From assembly GCA_015680685.1 (NCBI GenBank), contig MNCI01013584.1, positions 335,937 to 399,936 on the forward strand: a stretch of 64,000 nucleotides of DNA. The letters run 5' to 3'. The stretch's first letter is position 1. Each line of letters starts with the position of its first letter. This document shows positions 35,403 to 46,448 of this stretch, piece after piece. The stretch comes from Gnetum montanum (Eukaryota > Streptophyta > Gnetopsida > Gnetales > Gnetaceae). The position numbers were made by a program, and so were the translations under genes. A model generated the notes under the pieces. The model made no database searches, was not told the DNA's origin, and worked only from the letters and a program-made list of their open reading frames with translations.

Positions 35403-36307
35403 GATGCTAGTGTTGATTTCAAAATGCTAATAATTGATGAATGTGAAATAATTGATATAGTGATGCAGTTGGTTGTTTCTAGTTTGGCTGATAGTAAAGA
35501 GCTTGTGAGGACATCATTTGCCCCATATGTTGCCACAAGATTCTCTTTTAGGACGTTATATAAAAAAGGATGAAAAGAATGATTGGATGATAACATCATT
35601 GATATCTACATCATGCACTTGAAGGAACTTCAAAAGTCTCTATATGGCTCTCATGAATTTCAAAATACAAAATATTTCATTTTTAACACTATGTTTCAAT
35701 GTTATGCAAAGTCCTTCAAGAGCAAGATGCAAGCAGCTCACAAAAACTAGTCGAAACTTAGATTAACGAAAAGCAAAAAGAGACATATTATCAATGTTGA
35801 AAGTGGTACATTGGTTGAAGAATATGTTGATGATTTTATCATAGAAATAGATATCATTAAAGAGATTAAAGATAAAATGTGTTGGGATGAGTTTTTGAAA
35901 TTTAGGTACACATTCTTCTATCTTCTTGTCAACATTGGTGGGCATTAGGTTGTTGTTGTTGTTGATGTACTAGCACATAAAATTTTGGAGTATGATTCAA
36001 TGCCTTTTGTACAACATCTTGTAGTAGTCAAAAAATTGATGTTGAAGTATATTCAATGTTTATTTGATGGGGAGTTTTTTTGCTCTAATGTTGTATGGAT
36101 GTCAAGGAAAAGAGGAAGAAAGTAGCTTCAAAATGGAATGTAATTATAGTATAAGGTCTTCCCAAATAAGAAAATGGATATGACTATGGAATGTATATAA
36201 TTATCTTTATGCATCACTTGGTAGTCTATAAATAGTTGGAATTCACTTCTAATTATGTTTCAGCATATCAGAAGAGTATCATACTGGAAATTCTAAGTTA
36301 TCTTTGA
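35403..36307 (+). pseudogene. ULP1-like (C48) cysteine protease pseudogene
   Basis: The + strand reads LDDNIIDIYIMHLKELQ (about 35582-35632), FIFNTMFQCYAKSF, then FFYLLVNIGGH-stop-VVVVVD (His at 35943-35945, Asp at 35961-35963) and, after a frame change, NGYDYGMYIIIFMHHL (36170-36220), ending at a TGA at 36305. This is the SUMO-protease (ULP1) domain: the WLND substrate loop, the H-W...D pair and the QxxxxDCG cysteine box. The catalytic cysteine is a tyrosine (TGT to TAT, codon 36185-36187) and the W after His is a stop. ULP1 proteases process or remove SUMO; this copy cannot. A splice acceptor (TTCATCCTATAGCAG) lies just before 35403. Such genes ride on Mutator-like and CACTA transposons in plants. 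Confidence 0.75.
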
Positions 36308-36799
36308 GTTCATCAAGTTTGGAGAAACAAGTCTTTGTAGCATATACTAAATGAGAACTACAATGAACATGGTCCATTTGTATGAAAATCTAATTATAGT
36401 CATTGTCCATGATGCATTCCATTTTGCTGATGCTATTGTGTTGTAAAATGCATCTCTTCCATGATTTTTTAAATGATTTTGGTTGTAATGAATATTTTTC
36501 TCATTTTTGTAAAAGCATGTGTAATAAATTGTCTATAATGTTATAACATTTTTAACATTTTTGGTTTAATAGTTCATCCTTAATTGTGGATCATATGTTA
36601 TGATAATTCTAATACTCATGATTAAACAAAAGCTTTAAAAATATGCTCGAAAAAAATATATGGTATTAAAAGATATAAAATATTAAATTTTGATCTTAAA
36701 GGTAATAGTTTTAATTGATTTTTCTTAACATGTGTGCCACATTATTCTCACATACTTGTTCTGCAATCCACTATGAAACATAGGGCATCATACTTTAGC

Positions 36800-37420
36800 A
36801 TGCTCAACCTTCAGCTGTTGACTATGATGACATTCATATCGCATGTTATCGCAATCTTGAATGAGACTATGATTTGCAAGACATCGCAACCCTTAGGCAT
36901 AGACTATGATGAAATGTGCCTCACAACCACGCCATTATCTCTAGAGTGTGATAACATGCAAGTCACAAGGTACTACACTATGTTGAGCATGTCTTTGTTT
37001 TAAGCTGCAAATTGATTATGAATCCAAGTTGTCATGCTACGAGGGCTATGTGCCTCACAGGGTTTCACTCTATGGTTTTTTGGTCTCCATTCAAGATTGC
37101 AAGGGAAATGCAACTTTCATGGTAATGCACTATGACCTACATGTCTATTTTTTCAAGCTACAAGTGCTATATGAATCATAGGGTTTCACACTATCATCTA
37201 CGAATCTCTATTTTAGAATGCAATGGACATGTGACTCACAAGGTAATGCACTATCATTTTCGATTTTTCTTTAGGTTGTGAGGGCTATGTGACTCGCAGG
37301 GTAACACACTATGCTCTAATGGTCTTTGTTTCATGATGCAAGGGAAATGTCACTCATAACATCTTCCTTAGTGTTCTACTACACATATTATGAGGGTAAT
37401 GCGATGCATAGGATTATGCA
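36800..37420 (+). repeat. Degenerate tandem array with GACTCACAGGGT-type words
   Basis: The phrase GCTGCAAGGGCTATGTGACT followed by CACAGGGTTTCACACTATG returns about every 70-75 bases with much divergence (for example near 37044, 37105, 37165, 37225, 37285 and 37340). It could be subterminal repeat DNA of a large DNA transposon. Confidence 0.55.
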
Positions 37421-37452
37421 AATCATCATGGATGGCATGCAAACCTTCTAGA

Positions 37453-37990
37453 AGGAAATATTTACTCCAAGATCATGGCTAAGATCATGGCTATTAGAAG
37501 GTAGAGGGCCATCTAATTAGAATAGCTAGCTAAACTACATGGAAGTGCAAGTAGCATCCTCTAAAAATCTTGATTGTTAGGCTCTAAGTCCTTCTAGTAG
37601 GAAATACTTTCTTCTAATTTTATGGTATTGGAAGGGACAAGGTGAACCAGTAGGTTAAAGATCAATCGGTAGACATTAAGACCTTCATGAAGGAAACTAT
37701 TTCTCTGAGATCATTGCTTTTGAAAGGCAAAGGACCATCTGGTTGGAATTACCAACTGAACTATGAGTGGATGTGGGTAGCACCTTCCTACAGTTTCAAC
37801 CAAAAGGCACCCAAGCCTATTGGAAAGAAAAAATAGCTTTTAATTTGAGGCTATTGGAAGGAATAGCGGCATATGGAAGGGTGAGGATCAACCAAATGGT
37901 ATTAAGATCTTTAGGAAGGTAATTATTGCTTTGAGATTATGGTTTTCAAAAGGCAAAGCTCCATCTGATTAGAAGTAAAAGCTAAACTAC
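37453..37990 (+). repeat. About 230-bp tandem repeat, 2.5 copies
   Basis: Related segments start at about 37453, 37691 and 37915 with AGGAAACTATTTCTCTGAGA, then ATCATGGCTTTT, GGCAAAGGGCCATCTGATTA and ACTAAACTACATGGAGTG. They are diverged but collinear. Confidence 0.65.
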
Positions 37991-39364
37991 ATGGAGTGCT
38001 ACTCTTGCTGCATCTGTTTATGCTTCAAGTACTACTACCTATAGTATGCCATAAAGGTAGAGTTCTCTTTAACCAATGACCCAAATTCAGTGCCATGACC
38101 TGTGATGCACCATTATAGTAAACTACACAAAGAATGTAATCCACATCTTATGGGCACTATATTCACTGTAGTTTTAGATATCAATTGTAAGCAAACTCAT
38201 GGTTGTAGGAAGATGGGATTGTAAGGTCATGCAATTTGCATGTCCTCATACTCCTCTCTAGAGTTTTGAGTACATGCATGTTGTAGTGCACCACATGTCA
38301 AAAATATGAAACTACGAGAGGACTAGAAGTCACACTATTCACTTGTACTATGAGCACATGCATGTTGCAATGTATTGCATGACATAAATTACAAACTACA
38401 AGATGAATGCAAGTCACATATCTTTAGTACTATTTTTACCATAGTTTTAAATATCAACTACATGGTCATGAAGTTCACATGTCCTTGTACCATTCACTTG
38501 TACTATGAGTATATGTGTGTTGCAGGGCACAAACTAAAAAGTGTGAGGTGAATGCAAGCTACATATCTCTAGCACTATGTTTAATAGAGTTTCAAATTTG
38601 GCCTACAAGAGACAAATTTGGCCTACAAGAGACTATGAGTTATAGGATCCCTTGCACTTTTTCATCATTAGTTTTAGTTTTAAATTATGAGGTCATTCAT
38701 GCTTGCAGTGTTGTAGCACTAATTAAAATATAAGGCCTACGATTGAACTATGAAATACATGTCATTCATAGTCTGATTTTTGTTAGAGTGCATTATGCAT
38801 GTCACTTGAATTTTAGTGATGCATTGAATAAAAATCAAATTTTCCTATCTTGTAAGCATCAAACTAGTAGATAAAGTAAATCTAACTACAACCTAGACTA
38901 AATTGCATCCCTAGGTCAAAGTACTGCACCATCACTAAATTGTACTTTTTTTCAATATTATGTATGATAGATGATGTTACCCATTCAACATGAACAACAT
39001 TACACTCTACAACCTCTACACAAAGCTTGCCACTCACTAACTATGGGATATTAAGGAACCATAAATTTGTTAAATACCTTCCTTGGTAGCCACTATAAAG
39101 ATGGAAAGATAAGACCATGAATTTTGATCTTCCAAATGCCTTCAAAATGTTGACATCAATAACCCAAAACTTTATGCAATCACAAAAAAAAAAGTTTCAT
39201 TTTTACATGGAACCTAACCTTCAAGAAATTTATTACCAAATCATCAATCAAAATGATATTATCATGTACATTTAAAGAACTATGTAATCACAAATAAATT
39301 TTAAGTTCATAGCTCACCATTTTTATACTTTTTGTGTAATGTAAATACATAAATAGAGGTAACT

Positions 39365-39530
39365 ATGACCTTACATATATTTATGACCTTGTAAATACAT
39401 AAATATCATGATAAATATCATGTAACATATTTATGACCTTGTAAATACCAAGTAAGAGACCTTGTAAATATTTATGACCTTGTAAATACATAAATATCAT
39501 GACCTTGTAAATACATAAATATCATCAAAA
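39365..39530 (+). repeat. Short tandem repeat with TATGACCTTGTAAATACATA units
   Basis: About six imperfect copies of a unit near 30 bases (TATGACCTTGTAAATACATA then AATATCATG), with smaller internal duplications of AAATATCATG. Confidence 0.8.
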
Positions 39531-39600
39531 ATAAATGTTAGAGGTAACTATGACTAATTACATATACAAAGACATAATTTTCTAGCTAGATTCTAGTGCA

Positions 39601-42599
39601 ATGTTGTCTTGAGCTTTATTTGGAGCATCAAGCTACATGAAATCTATCCATGTGATAGCGTCATCAACCTCTATGATCTCCATTCCTGTTATTCCTAATG
39701 GTCCTACCTCTAACTCATGGAGTGGAGTGGTCTTTTCAATGAACGTGGGATCACTAATATCCTCCATTGTCATTGAACTAGACACATGCAATTACTGGAA
39801 ATGTTCATATGAGTATTTACCCAATGATTGAACATTCATAGATAGCCCAAGCCTCATGTCCACCTATCTGAAATGGTGATCAATCTCCAATTACATGGCA
39901 TCCATGTGGGATTTTAACCTACCCTCCATTACCTCTAGGTAGGAAAATATTGTTGTACCATCTCCAAACTACTATTGCTACTGGGTAGGAGTGATAGGTG
40001 CAAGTTGCATCTCATCATTATGCCCATAAAACTAATCTCACTTAGCCTTCCCACCATCTCCTATGCATGTGGATACAAGAGCAACTTGGCATGTGTTGGA
40101 CCACTTAACACAAGTACATAATGGCTAAATTTAAAATAATGCTGCACAAATTCTTATTTATTATCTTTGAATGCTAGTGAGAATAGAAAATTGGGGATCA
40201 TACATCCTAGTCTAAACACCAAAATATTGACAATTGAATGCCTTCTATATAGTCTACTTGATTGGAAGAAGAAGCTAAATCTTGAAATTTGAACTAGGGT
40301 CCCCTAAGTTTAAATCTTAGAAATGATACAAAAAATCCAGAGAGAAATTTAAAGGCAAATTATGTGCTCAACTAATGTGAATTGTAGCAATGTATTTCAA
40401 GTAACCTCTAAGTACTCTATTATGCATGTGCTATATAATATTCAATCAAGAATATAGACACCAAACAAATCACACAATTCTATTATGTTTGTATAATAAA
40501 ACAAACCATGTAATTGTAGGAAATAAATAGAAATTTTAAGGGTGAAGACTTGAAACAGAGCAACAGTAAGGATAAAATCATTAGAAAAAAATAAGAAAGT
40601 TTAAATCTTCTAATGTGACAAAAATCATTCTAAACTAATACTGGTTTCCACCTAAAGGCATAACTACATAGTATAAATTAGGCCTCCATGCACAGAATCT
40701 ACAATTGGCAATCACTAATCTAGAATGAATAGAATAGGGAAAATACCTAAACCAAAAAGTTTATGAATAGTAATGGTAATTGCATTCTAGCCACTTCCAT
40801 CATTGCTATGATTATGAGTTACAAAGTGTCCATCATCTCTCCCTATCCTTATCATTAAGTAACTCAATAATACTATCATGGACTTTATTTGATCTCAAGG
40901 TTACGGCAATAAATGTAGCCACATCGCTAAACAAAACTATATATAACTAATACAAAACAATGTTGAGGCTTTGCACTCAAAAGCAATGCTTTCATAAAAT
41001 GAGGGTTGACATTTTAAAATTTGGAAAAATTTTGAAAAACAAGGTATAGTACTAGCTAAAGTTATTTCTGAGGCATTCACAAATGATAGAGAAGTTTTTT
41101 TTGCAAATGAAACACTCAATCAAAACTTTATATAGCATAATTGCATGCAAGTAGAAAACAAATAATATCTTGAATTCTAGCCAATTCATGTACAAAAGCC
41201 ATAAAAAAATTTGTAAAAATTTCGCAATCTATCACAAGAAACCCTAGCACAAGGAAAAATAAAATAAATTTTTAATTGTTATGCAAATAAACTTACCCTC
41301 CCACTCATTGCTAGTTTAAACTGAATAATACAATGATTTGAAACAAAATCTTGTTCTGCTACCTTCTTTGCCTCACTCTGTGGCCTTCTACAATGCTACC
41401 TCTCACCTGATGTTTTTTGCATTCAAGTAAAAGTGAAAATGAAAGTTAAATTGAGAATGAAGGTTACAATGATACATTATATTTTTCTAATTTGACCCTG
41501 TGATGCGAGGTCCTACAAGTCGCATTTTTCATAAAAGCATGAGTCATAAGATAATTATCAACCTACATTTTAACTTGAGTTATGCATTTTGCATTTTATT
41601 AATTGCTAATTGCAATTTGATTAGTAGGTTGTGAGACACCCAATATAATGTCAACCACATCCTATTTAAAAGTATGCTAGCCACAGTATTAAGCACACTG
41701 AGTTAAACTGGTTTCTATTAAAAATTAGATTGTGGAGATATGCTATGTGCATAAATGTGCAGTCTAAAAAAATGAAATTCACATGCTCTTGCAAGTTATC
41801 TTAAAAATATTGTAGAAACGCGCAATTCACATGTCCTCATAGTTCTTTAAAAAATAACTATTATTGGTAGCATTGATAAAAGAAAAAGCAAACATGATAT
41901 ACAAGGATCATTATCTAAAACATAAATAAGAATGTACTTATAGGTAACACATGTTCAACACATAGTCTTACAACACACAATTAATTAATATAAAGCATAA
42001 AATGATCCAATAGAATAGAGTGACAAACATTTTGTCAAGTAATCAATAATAAATACATAGTATCCTCCAATTCAAGTTTGCTTTCCATGGTTGTAAGCAA
42101 AAAATACATTGACAAAAATGTCATCAAATAAGTTACCGGTTCAGGGTAGACATGGGATTAGAGGACTATCCTTGATTCTCTTGGCCAGCTACACTACAAT
42201 CTACAAGAAAAAAAATTGATTAAAATTAAAAAAAACATAATGCAAACTATGTTAATAACCATAGATGACTACAGAAATAGTATCCTCAGCCTTGGTAAAT
42301 AGTTTTCATGCACATGTAGTCTTTGAAAGCTTTTGGGTAGTACGTTTGGTAGGACTATTCCAACTAGACAATCTTCTTTTGCTTACCAATCCACATATTT
42401 TTCTATCTCTAAAATACTATCTTGTCTGTAGGCAATGTCTTTGTAAATTTTGTTAATCTATTTTTGAGATTAAGAATTTTTAGCTTCCACTTTGCATCTC
42501 CTTTACTTTTTTTTCACCTCCATATCTTGATCTCTATTCCCTTCCATGTCCACATCATTTGTTGAAAATCTCCAACTAGTTGATCCTAATGTCTCCAGT
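39601..42599. other. Mostly gene-free; possible downstream part of the transposase gene
   Basis: On the minus strand, 40120-39630 gives two frames with some protein character (HAKLLLYPHA; LEVMEGRLKSHMDA; DISDPTFIEKTTPLHELEVG) that might be the last exons of the transposase described next, but nothing is recognisable. Words like those near 33300 recur at 41490-41710 (TGCGAGGTCCTACAAGTCGC, GGTTGTGAGACACC). The rest is AT-rich filler. Confidence 0.35.
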
Positions 42600-43530
42600 G
42601 TCATTCCAAGTTTTGAAGCATCTACCTAGCTGGGGAACTAATGTGGCTAGAATGACTTTAATTCCATAGGAACCTGTGAATTGTAAAAATCATCTTGGAA
42701 TAATAACTTGAATGCATTGGTAAAACCCTTAATCCTAATAACAAATTTCATTGAGTTCTTGAATAAATGGCCTAGGCAAGACCATTTACACTCACAAGAT
42801 GTACTAAAAGAAAACACCTTTGAAATACTATACTAAGTGTTTGGCATCAAACTATTCTAACTTTTCACAACATATTCATCTTTCTTTTTCATGACTTGGA
42901 CATGGTCAACACTAGATATTTGTAAAGCCTTTTTCCAAGACTTCTTATTGAAATCTCTATCCTTCTTGTTTATAAAATATCCTATAGCTTTCATTCGTGA
43001 ATTATGCTAATAATATAGCTATACCTTTGTCAAGCTCCATAGAAGCCAATCAACCCTTCAATATTTCTTGTTTCTTATATCTCTTAAAACTTTTAAAAAT
43101 CCATGGAATGACTAGAAAACATTATTTGTATGTTGTTGTGCATGGGAAACATCATAGAATGCTTTTGCCCACATCTCTAGAAACAAAAGGTTAAAGACAT
43201 AAATGAGCAATGAACCAGTGCGCAAAGAGTATATGAATGTGAATATGAACTTTTATGAAATGTTACCAAGGAATAAAAAATCACTAAATTTGTCTCCATT
43301 TAACCATTATTTTCTTAAGTATTAATGAATCTTGAGTTCTCTTGAAACTTGCCAATAAATTTATCTATTTTTACAAAAAAATCTATAAAATTTCTGCATT
43401 CATTCATAGTATGATTAAGATGATCATCCATTGCTTTTCTCTAATTGGAATATCTAACTTTCATTGCCAAGTTCTTCATCCATGCCCTCTAAACATGCCA
43501 AATGCATAAACAAATTATACTCCCAAAAAC
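42600..43530 (-). pseudogene. Mutator-like transposase pseudogene with SWIM zinc finger
   Basis: The minus strand reads CLCIWHV-stop-RAWMKNLAMKVRYSN (about 43450-43520), which is the CxxHVxRAW block of the MULE DDE transposase, then DDHLNHTMNECRNFIDFF. After a likely intron (acceptor TTTCTAG near 43178) come MWAKAFYDVSHAQQHTNNVF, VDWLLWSLTKV, MKAIGYFINKKDRDFNKKSW, DEYVVKS and CECKWSCLGHLFKNSMKFV (about 42740-42800). The last is a SWIM-type CxC...CxxH finger followed by the usual HxxK region. MULE transposases cut and paste DNA and create 9-base target duplications. The N-terminal half is not readable and several stops interrupt what remains. Confidence 0.7.
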
Positions 43531-44375
43531 AAACTTATTAAATTAAAAAATTTAAGCACATGTTAAGATATCTCAAACCAAGGTAGCATTGTTGCGATCA
43601 AAAAATTTGATCACTAGAAAAAATCTAATGGAGAACTGGTGCACAATAGCTTCTCAATCCACAAATCTCTAGGGTCTTCATAAAAAATGGGATTTGGAGC
43701 ACCTTGGCTTGTCTAGTAGATTAACCAAGGACTTGGGTGGTTTGTGAAATAATGTAACAAAATGAAATTGAGAAACTCATAATAGATTTGAATAATGTAT
43801 AGAAAATAAGTAGATATATCTTGCATATGAAATTCAAAACTCAAAACTTTATTAAGGAAAAATAAAGAATAAGTTAGAGAAATGTGTACAAATGGTGCCT
43901 AAATGAGCAGTAGAGAGATTCACTTAGACAAGGGTTCAAGGTCCATTGAATTAGATGCAATTAACTCCATGATCTAGATGTCCTACCACTCCCAATGCTA
44001 TCAAACCTCCTCTACTACAATCTCAGATTTATAGTGCTAGCTATGATTGGGGGTGTGGGGGGTGGGGGTGAGAAAAGTGCTCTATATTAAGGGTTGGAAA
44101 TCCTAGAAAGATAGCATTGACATCCAAAATTCATAAGTCTTAAGGCTATAATGCTTTCACATTGGGGTTTAAGAGAATGAAAATATGGAATATTGTGAGA
44201 ACTCTTGAGTGCTTAAGAATGCCCTAGTGTGAAATTGTAGAAAGCTTTGTTTTAAGTGTTGAACTGAAAATCTTTGATTGTGTAAAATTGCTAAGCCATG
44301 TGAAGTGCCAAACCTTTTGAAGAATCTGCAACTTGTAAATGGTGTTTAATGCTAGTTTTTATAAGGTTTGGGCCA
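43531..44375 (-). mobile_element. Inner continuation of element E's LTR (left of element C), edge unresolved
   Basis: Because C is flanked by the direct repeat GGCCA, the sequence left of 44376 continues that right of 62681, which is the 3' LTR of minus-strand element E. On the minus strand a TATA-like CCTTATAAAAAC lies at 44355-44366, just inside the breakpoint. How far the LTR runs to the left is not visible; part of this interval belongs to the older transposon or flank. A G-rich run lies at 44049-44070. Confidence 0.45.
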
Positions 44376-45564
44376 TGAAACACCACAAAATTTCAAGTCT
44401 CAGCATCTTGACTACAAATTTGGCTAAGCATCAAAATGGTGACACTTTGCCCATATTTTTCCAAGTGTTGAGTGTTGCTAGCATCAATTGCCAGATTTGC
44501 AAATTTTTTCAAAGTGTTAGAATGATGGAATTTTCTGTTGATTCAGTTGTTACACTATGTAGTGTAGCACAGCATAGCACCCTGTTACACTGTGTAGCAT
44601 AGCATAGCGTAGCATCCTATTACGTTGCATAGCGTAGCACCATGTCTACTACAGCATAGCACCCTATTATGCTACGTAGTGTAGCACCATGTCTACTACA
44701 ACATAGCACCCTGTTACGCTACATAGCATAGCACCATGCACACTGTCATGTTGTGTAGTGTAGCACCATGTTTACTGCAACGTAGCACCTTGTCATGCTG
44801 TTTTAGCAAAGGAGAAAAAGGGGAAAAAAGAAGAGAAAAAGGAGAAAAAAGAAGAGAAAAGGGGGGAAGGGGAAGGCTTCAATTCTTCACCAGTAAGGTA
44901 GTTGGCACTTCCATTTGGCATTTGGCACTTTAGCATCTTGGCACTTAGCTCCATGGACAAACGAGACCTAGAGCACACCACATCGACAAAGAGGCATACC
45001 TACACTGCACTGTATACTACAGCCCCATTGCAACCCAGTAGGACATCACATGGTACACCATGGCTACTAACTCGATAGGCATAGTTCAACACAATGGGCA
45101 CCAAACTTCACAACCTAACACCACCGAGGCATGACTACACTCCCACTGTGCCCATTGTACATTGTGTATACCTTTGTGAATTATCTATGCTCCCTCTTTT
45201 GGGGCAATGCACTGCTGTTCTCAAATTCTATTGCATTTCTCAAGCATTTCTCTTTGAAATTTAGCATAACACTTGTATTTTTCTTACTTTTTCATACATA
45301 TTTGCACGTTCATGTCATAGTTCTCAGGCCAAGGCACCCTGCTACGCTCTAGCTTTCTCGAACCTAATGCCCACACATAACATAGTATAAACCCTTTTTG
45401 CACACACTCATTTTAACACCACATAAGTCCCTGTCTGATCTACAATACCATTCAAGGAATCCCATTTTTGTTTTCTCCAGCACGACCTTCTCATGGATTT
45501 GGGGTTAGGTTGTACACCTGATGACCTCTCGGTGTTTTAGCCACCAATGTTTTTAGACATCATA
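44376..45564 (+). mobile_element. 5' LTR of element C
   Basis: It begins TGAAACACCACAAAATTTCA and ends AGACATCATA. It pairs with the split 3' LTR. It is about 400 bases shorter than its partner because it has fewer copies of the TAGCGTAGCACC tandem repeat and lacks the block at 52340-52620. A TATA-like AGTATAAACCC lies near 45385. Confidence 0.88.
44546..44800 (+). repeat. TAGCGTAGCACC tandem repeat in C's 5' LTR
   Basis: Imperfect units of about 46 bases built from GCGTAGCACCATGTCTACTA and CAGCATAGCACCCTGTTAC. The 3' LTR carries a longer array of the same units (51955-52340), so copy number changed after or during the last insertion. Confidence 0.85.
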
Positions 45565-45569
45565 GTTTT

Positions 45570-45587
45570 TGGTGCTAGAAGGAGGGC
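45570..45587 (+). promoter_or_regulatory. Putative primer binding site of element C
   Basis: TGGTGCTAGAAGGAGGGC starts five bases inside the 5' LTR and is identical over 18 bases to the corresponding site of element B on the other strand. A tRNA partner was not identified. Confidence 0.65.
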
Positions 45588-45764
45588 ATGAACCTCCATG
45601 TCTCTTCTATGCATCACGGGTAATCCTGCATGCTGTCTGTACCCTGTTACTAGTTTCCTGCTAGCATAGACATGACACCCCTATGGTTGTCTATGCACTA
45701 GGTGGTGTAGGTTGGTCACCACAACGGTTCCTCTGGAACCCTGTAGGATGAAAGCCATAAACTA

Positions 45765-46235
45765 TCTACTGAGCTACACTACCTATCTACTACGTTACAC
45801 TGCCTATGTCCTATGTAGTGTAGCGACCCTATTAGCATAGTGGTTCCTAGCCTGTCTACTATGTTACATGGCCTGTCTACTATGTTACGCTACTTGTTTA
45901 CTATGTTATGCTACCTGTCTATTGTGTTATGTTGTTTGTCTATTATGTTATGTAGCCTATCTACTGTGTCACGCTACCTGTGTCCCATGTGGTGTAGCGA
46001 CCCTGTTAGCATAGTAGTCTCTCTCTACATAGAAAGTGCAACAGTGAGGATAACTAGCGTAGACATGATGCCCTTGTGGTTATCTCTACATAGCGTTATG
46101 CTTCCCATGTCCTATGTAGCATAGTGACTCTATCAGCATAACAGTCTTCAAACTATCTACTATGTTAGGTTGCCTATGTCCTAAGTAGCGTAGTAGTCCC
46201 TCTCAGTGTAGCAAGCTCCAGTGTAGTGAGTGTAG
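45765..46235 (+). repeat. Tandem repeats in the 5' leader of element C
   Basis: Units such as CCTGTCTACTATGTTACGCT and GTAGTGTAGCGACCCTGTTA repeat between the primer site and gag. The words overlap those of the LTR array, suggesting that LTR and leader repeats arose from one source. Confidence 0.8.
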
Positions 46236-46448
46236 CACAAGAGTTGGCCATTTTTAGCAACTTTCATACTTAGCATTTTTCTGCATTTTCATACTTTGCA
46301 TTTTTTTTGCATTGTTACATTTAGCCATTTTTTCTATAGTTTTATACTTAGCCATTCTCCTACTACTGATAGACTTAGTCATTTTTCTACCATTTTTCAA
46401 AGTTTGCCATTTTCTGCAAACAACAACTCTCATAACCAATCTGTGAAT

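Larger units (their letters stand above)
36308..39600. other. Gene-free region of diverged repeats
   Basis: No coding region was recognised. The stretch holds three repeat zones described separately (36990-37420, 37453-37990, 39365-39530). Between them, from 38100 to 38800, words such as CATGTTGCAGTGCA and AATGCAAGTCACATATCT recur irregularly. Confidence 0.5.

Noticed and set aside
44049-44070. G-rich run that might form a G-quadruplex
   Set aside because: Only three separated G-runs of five or six are present; a four-run pattern needs one run to be split without a loop, so it is weak.
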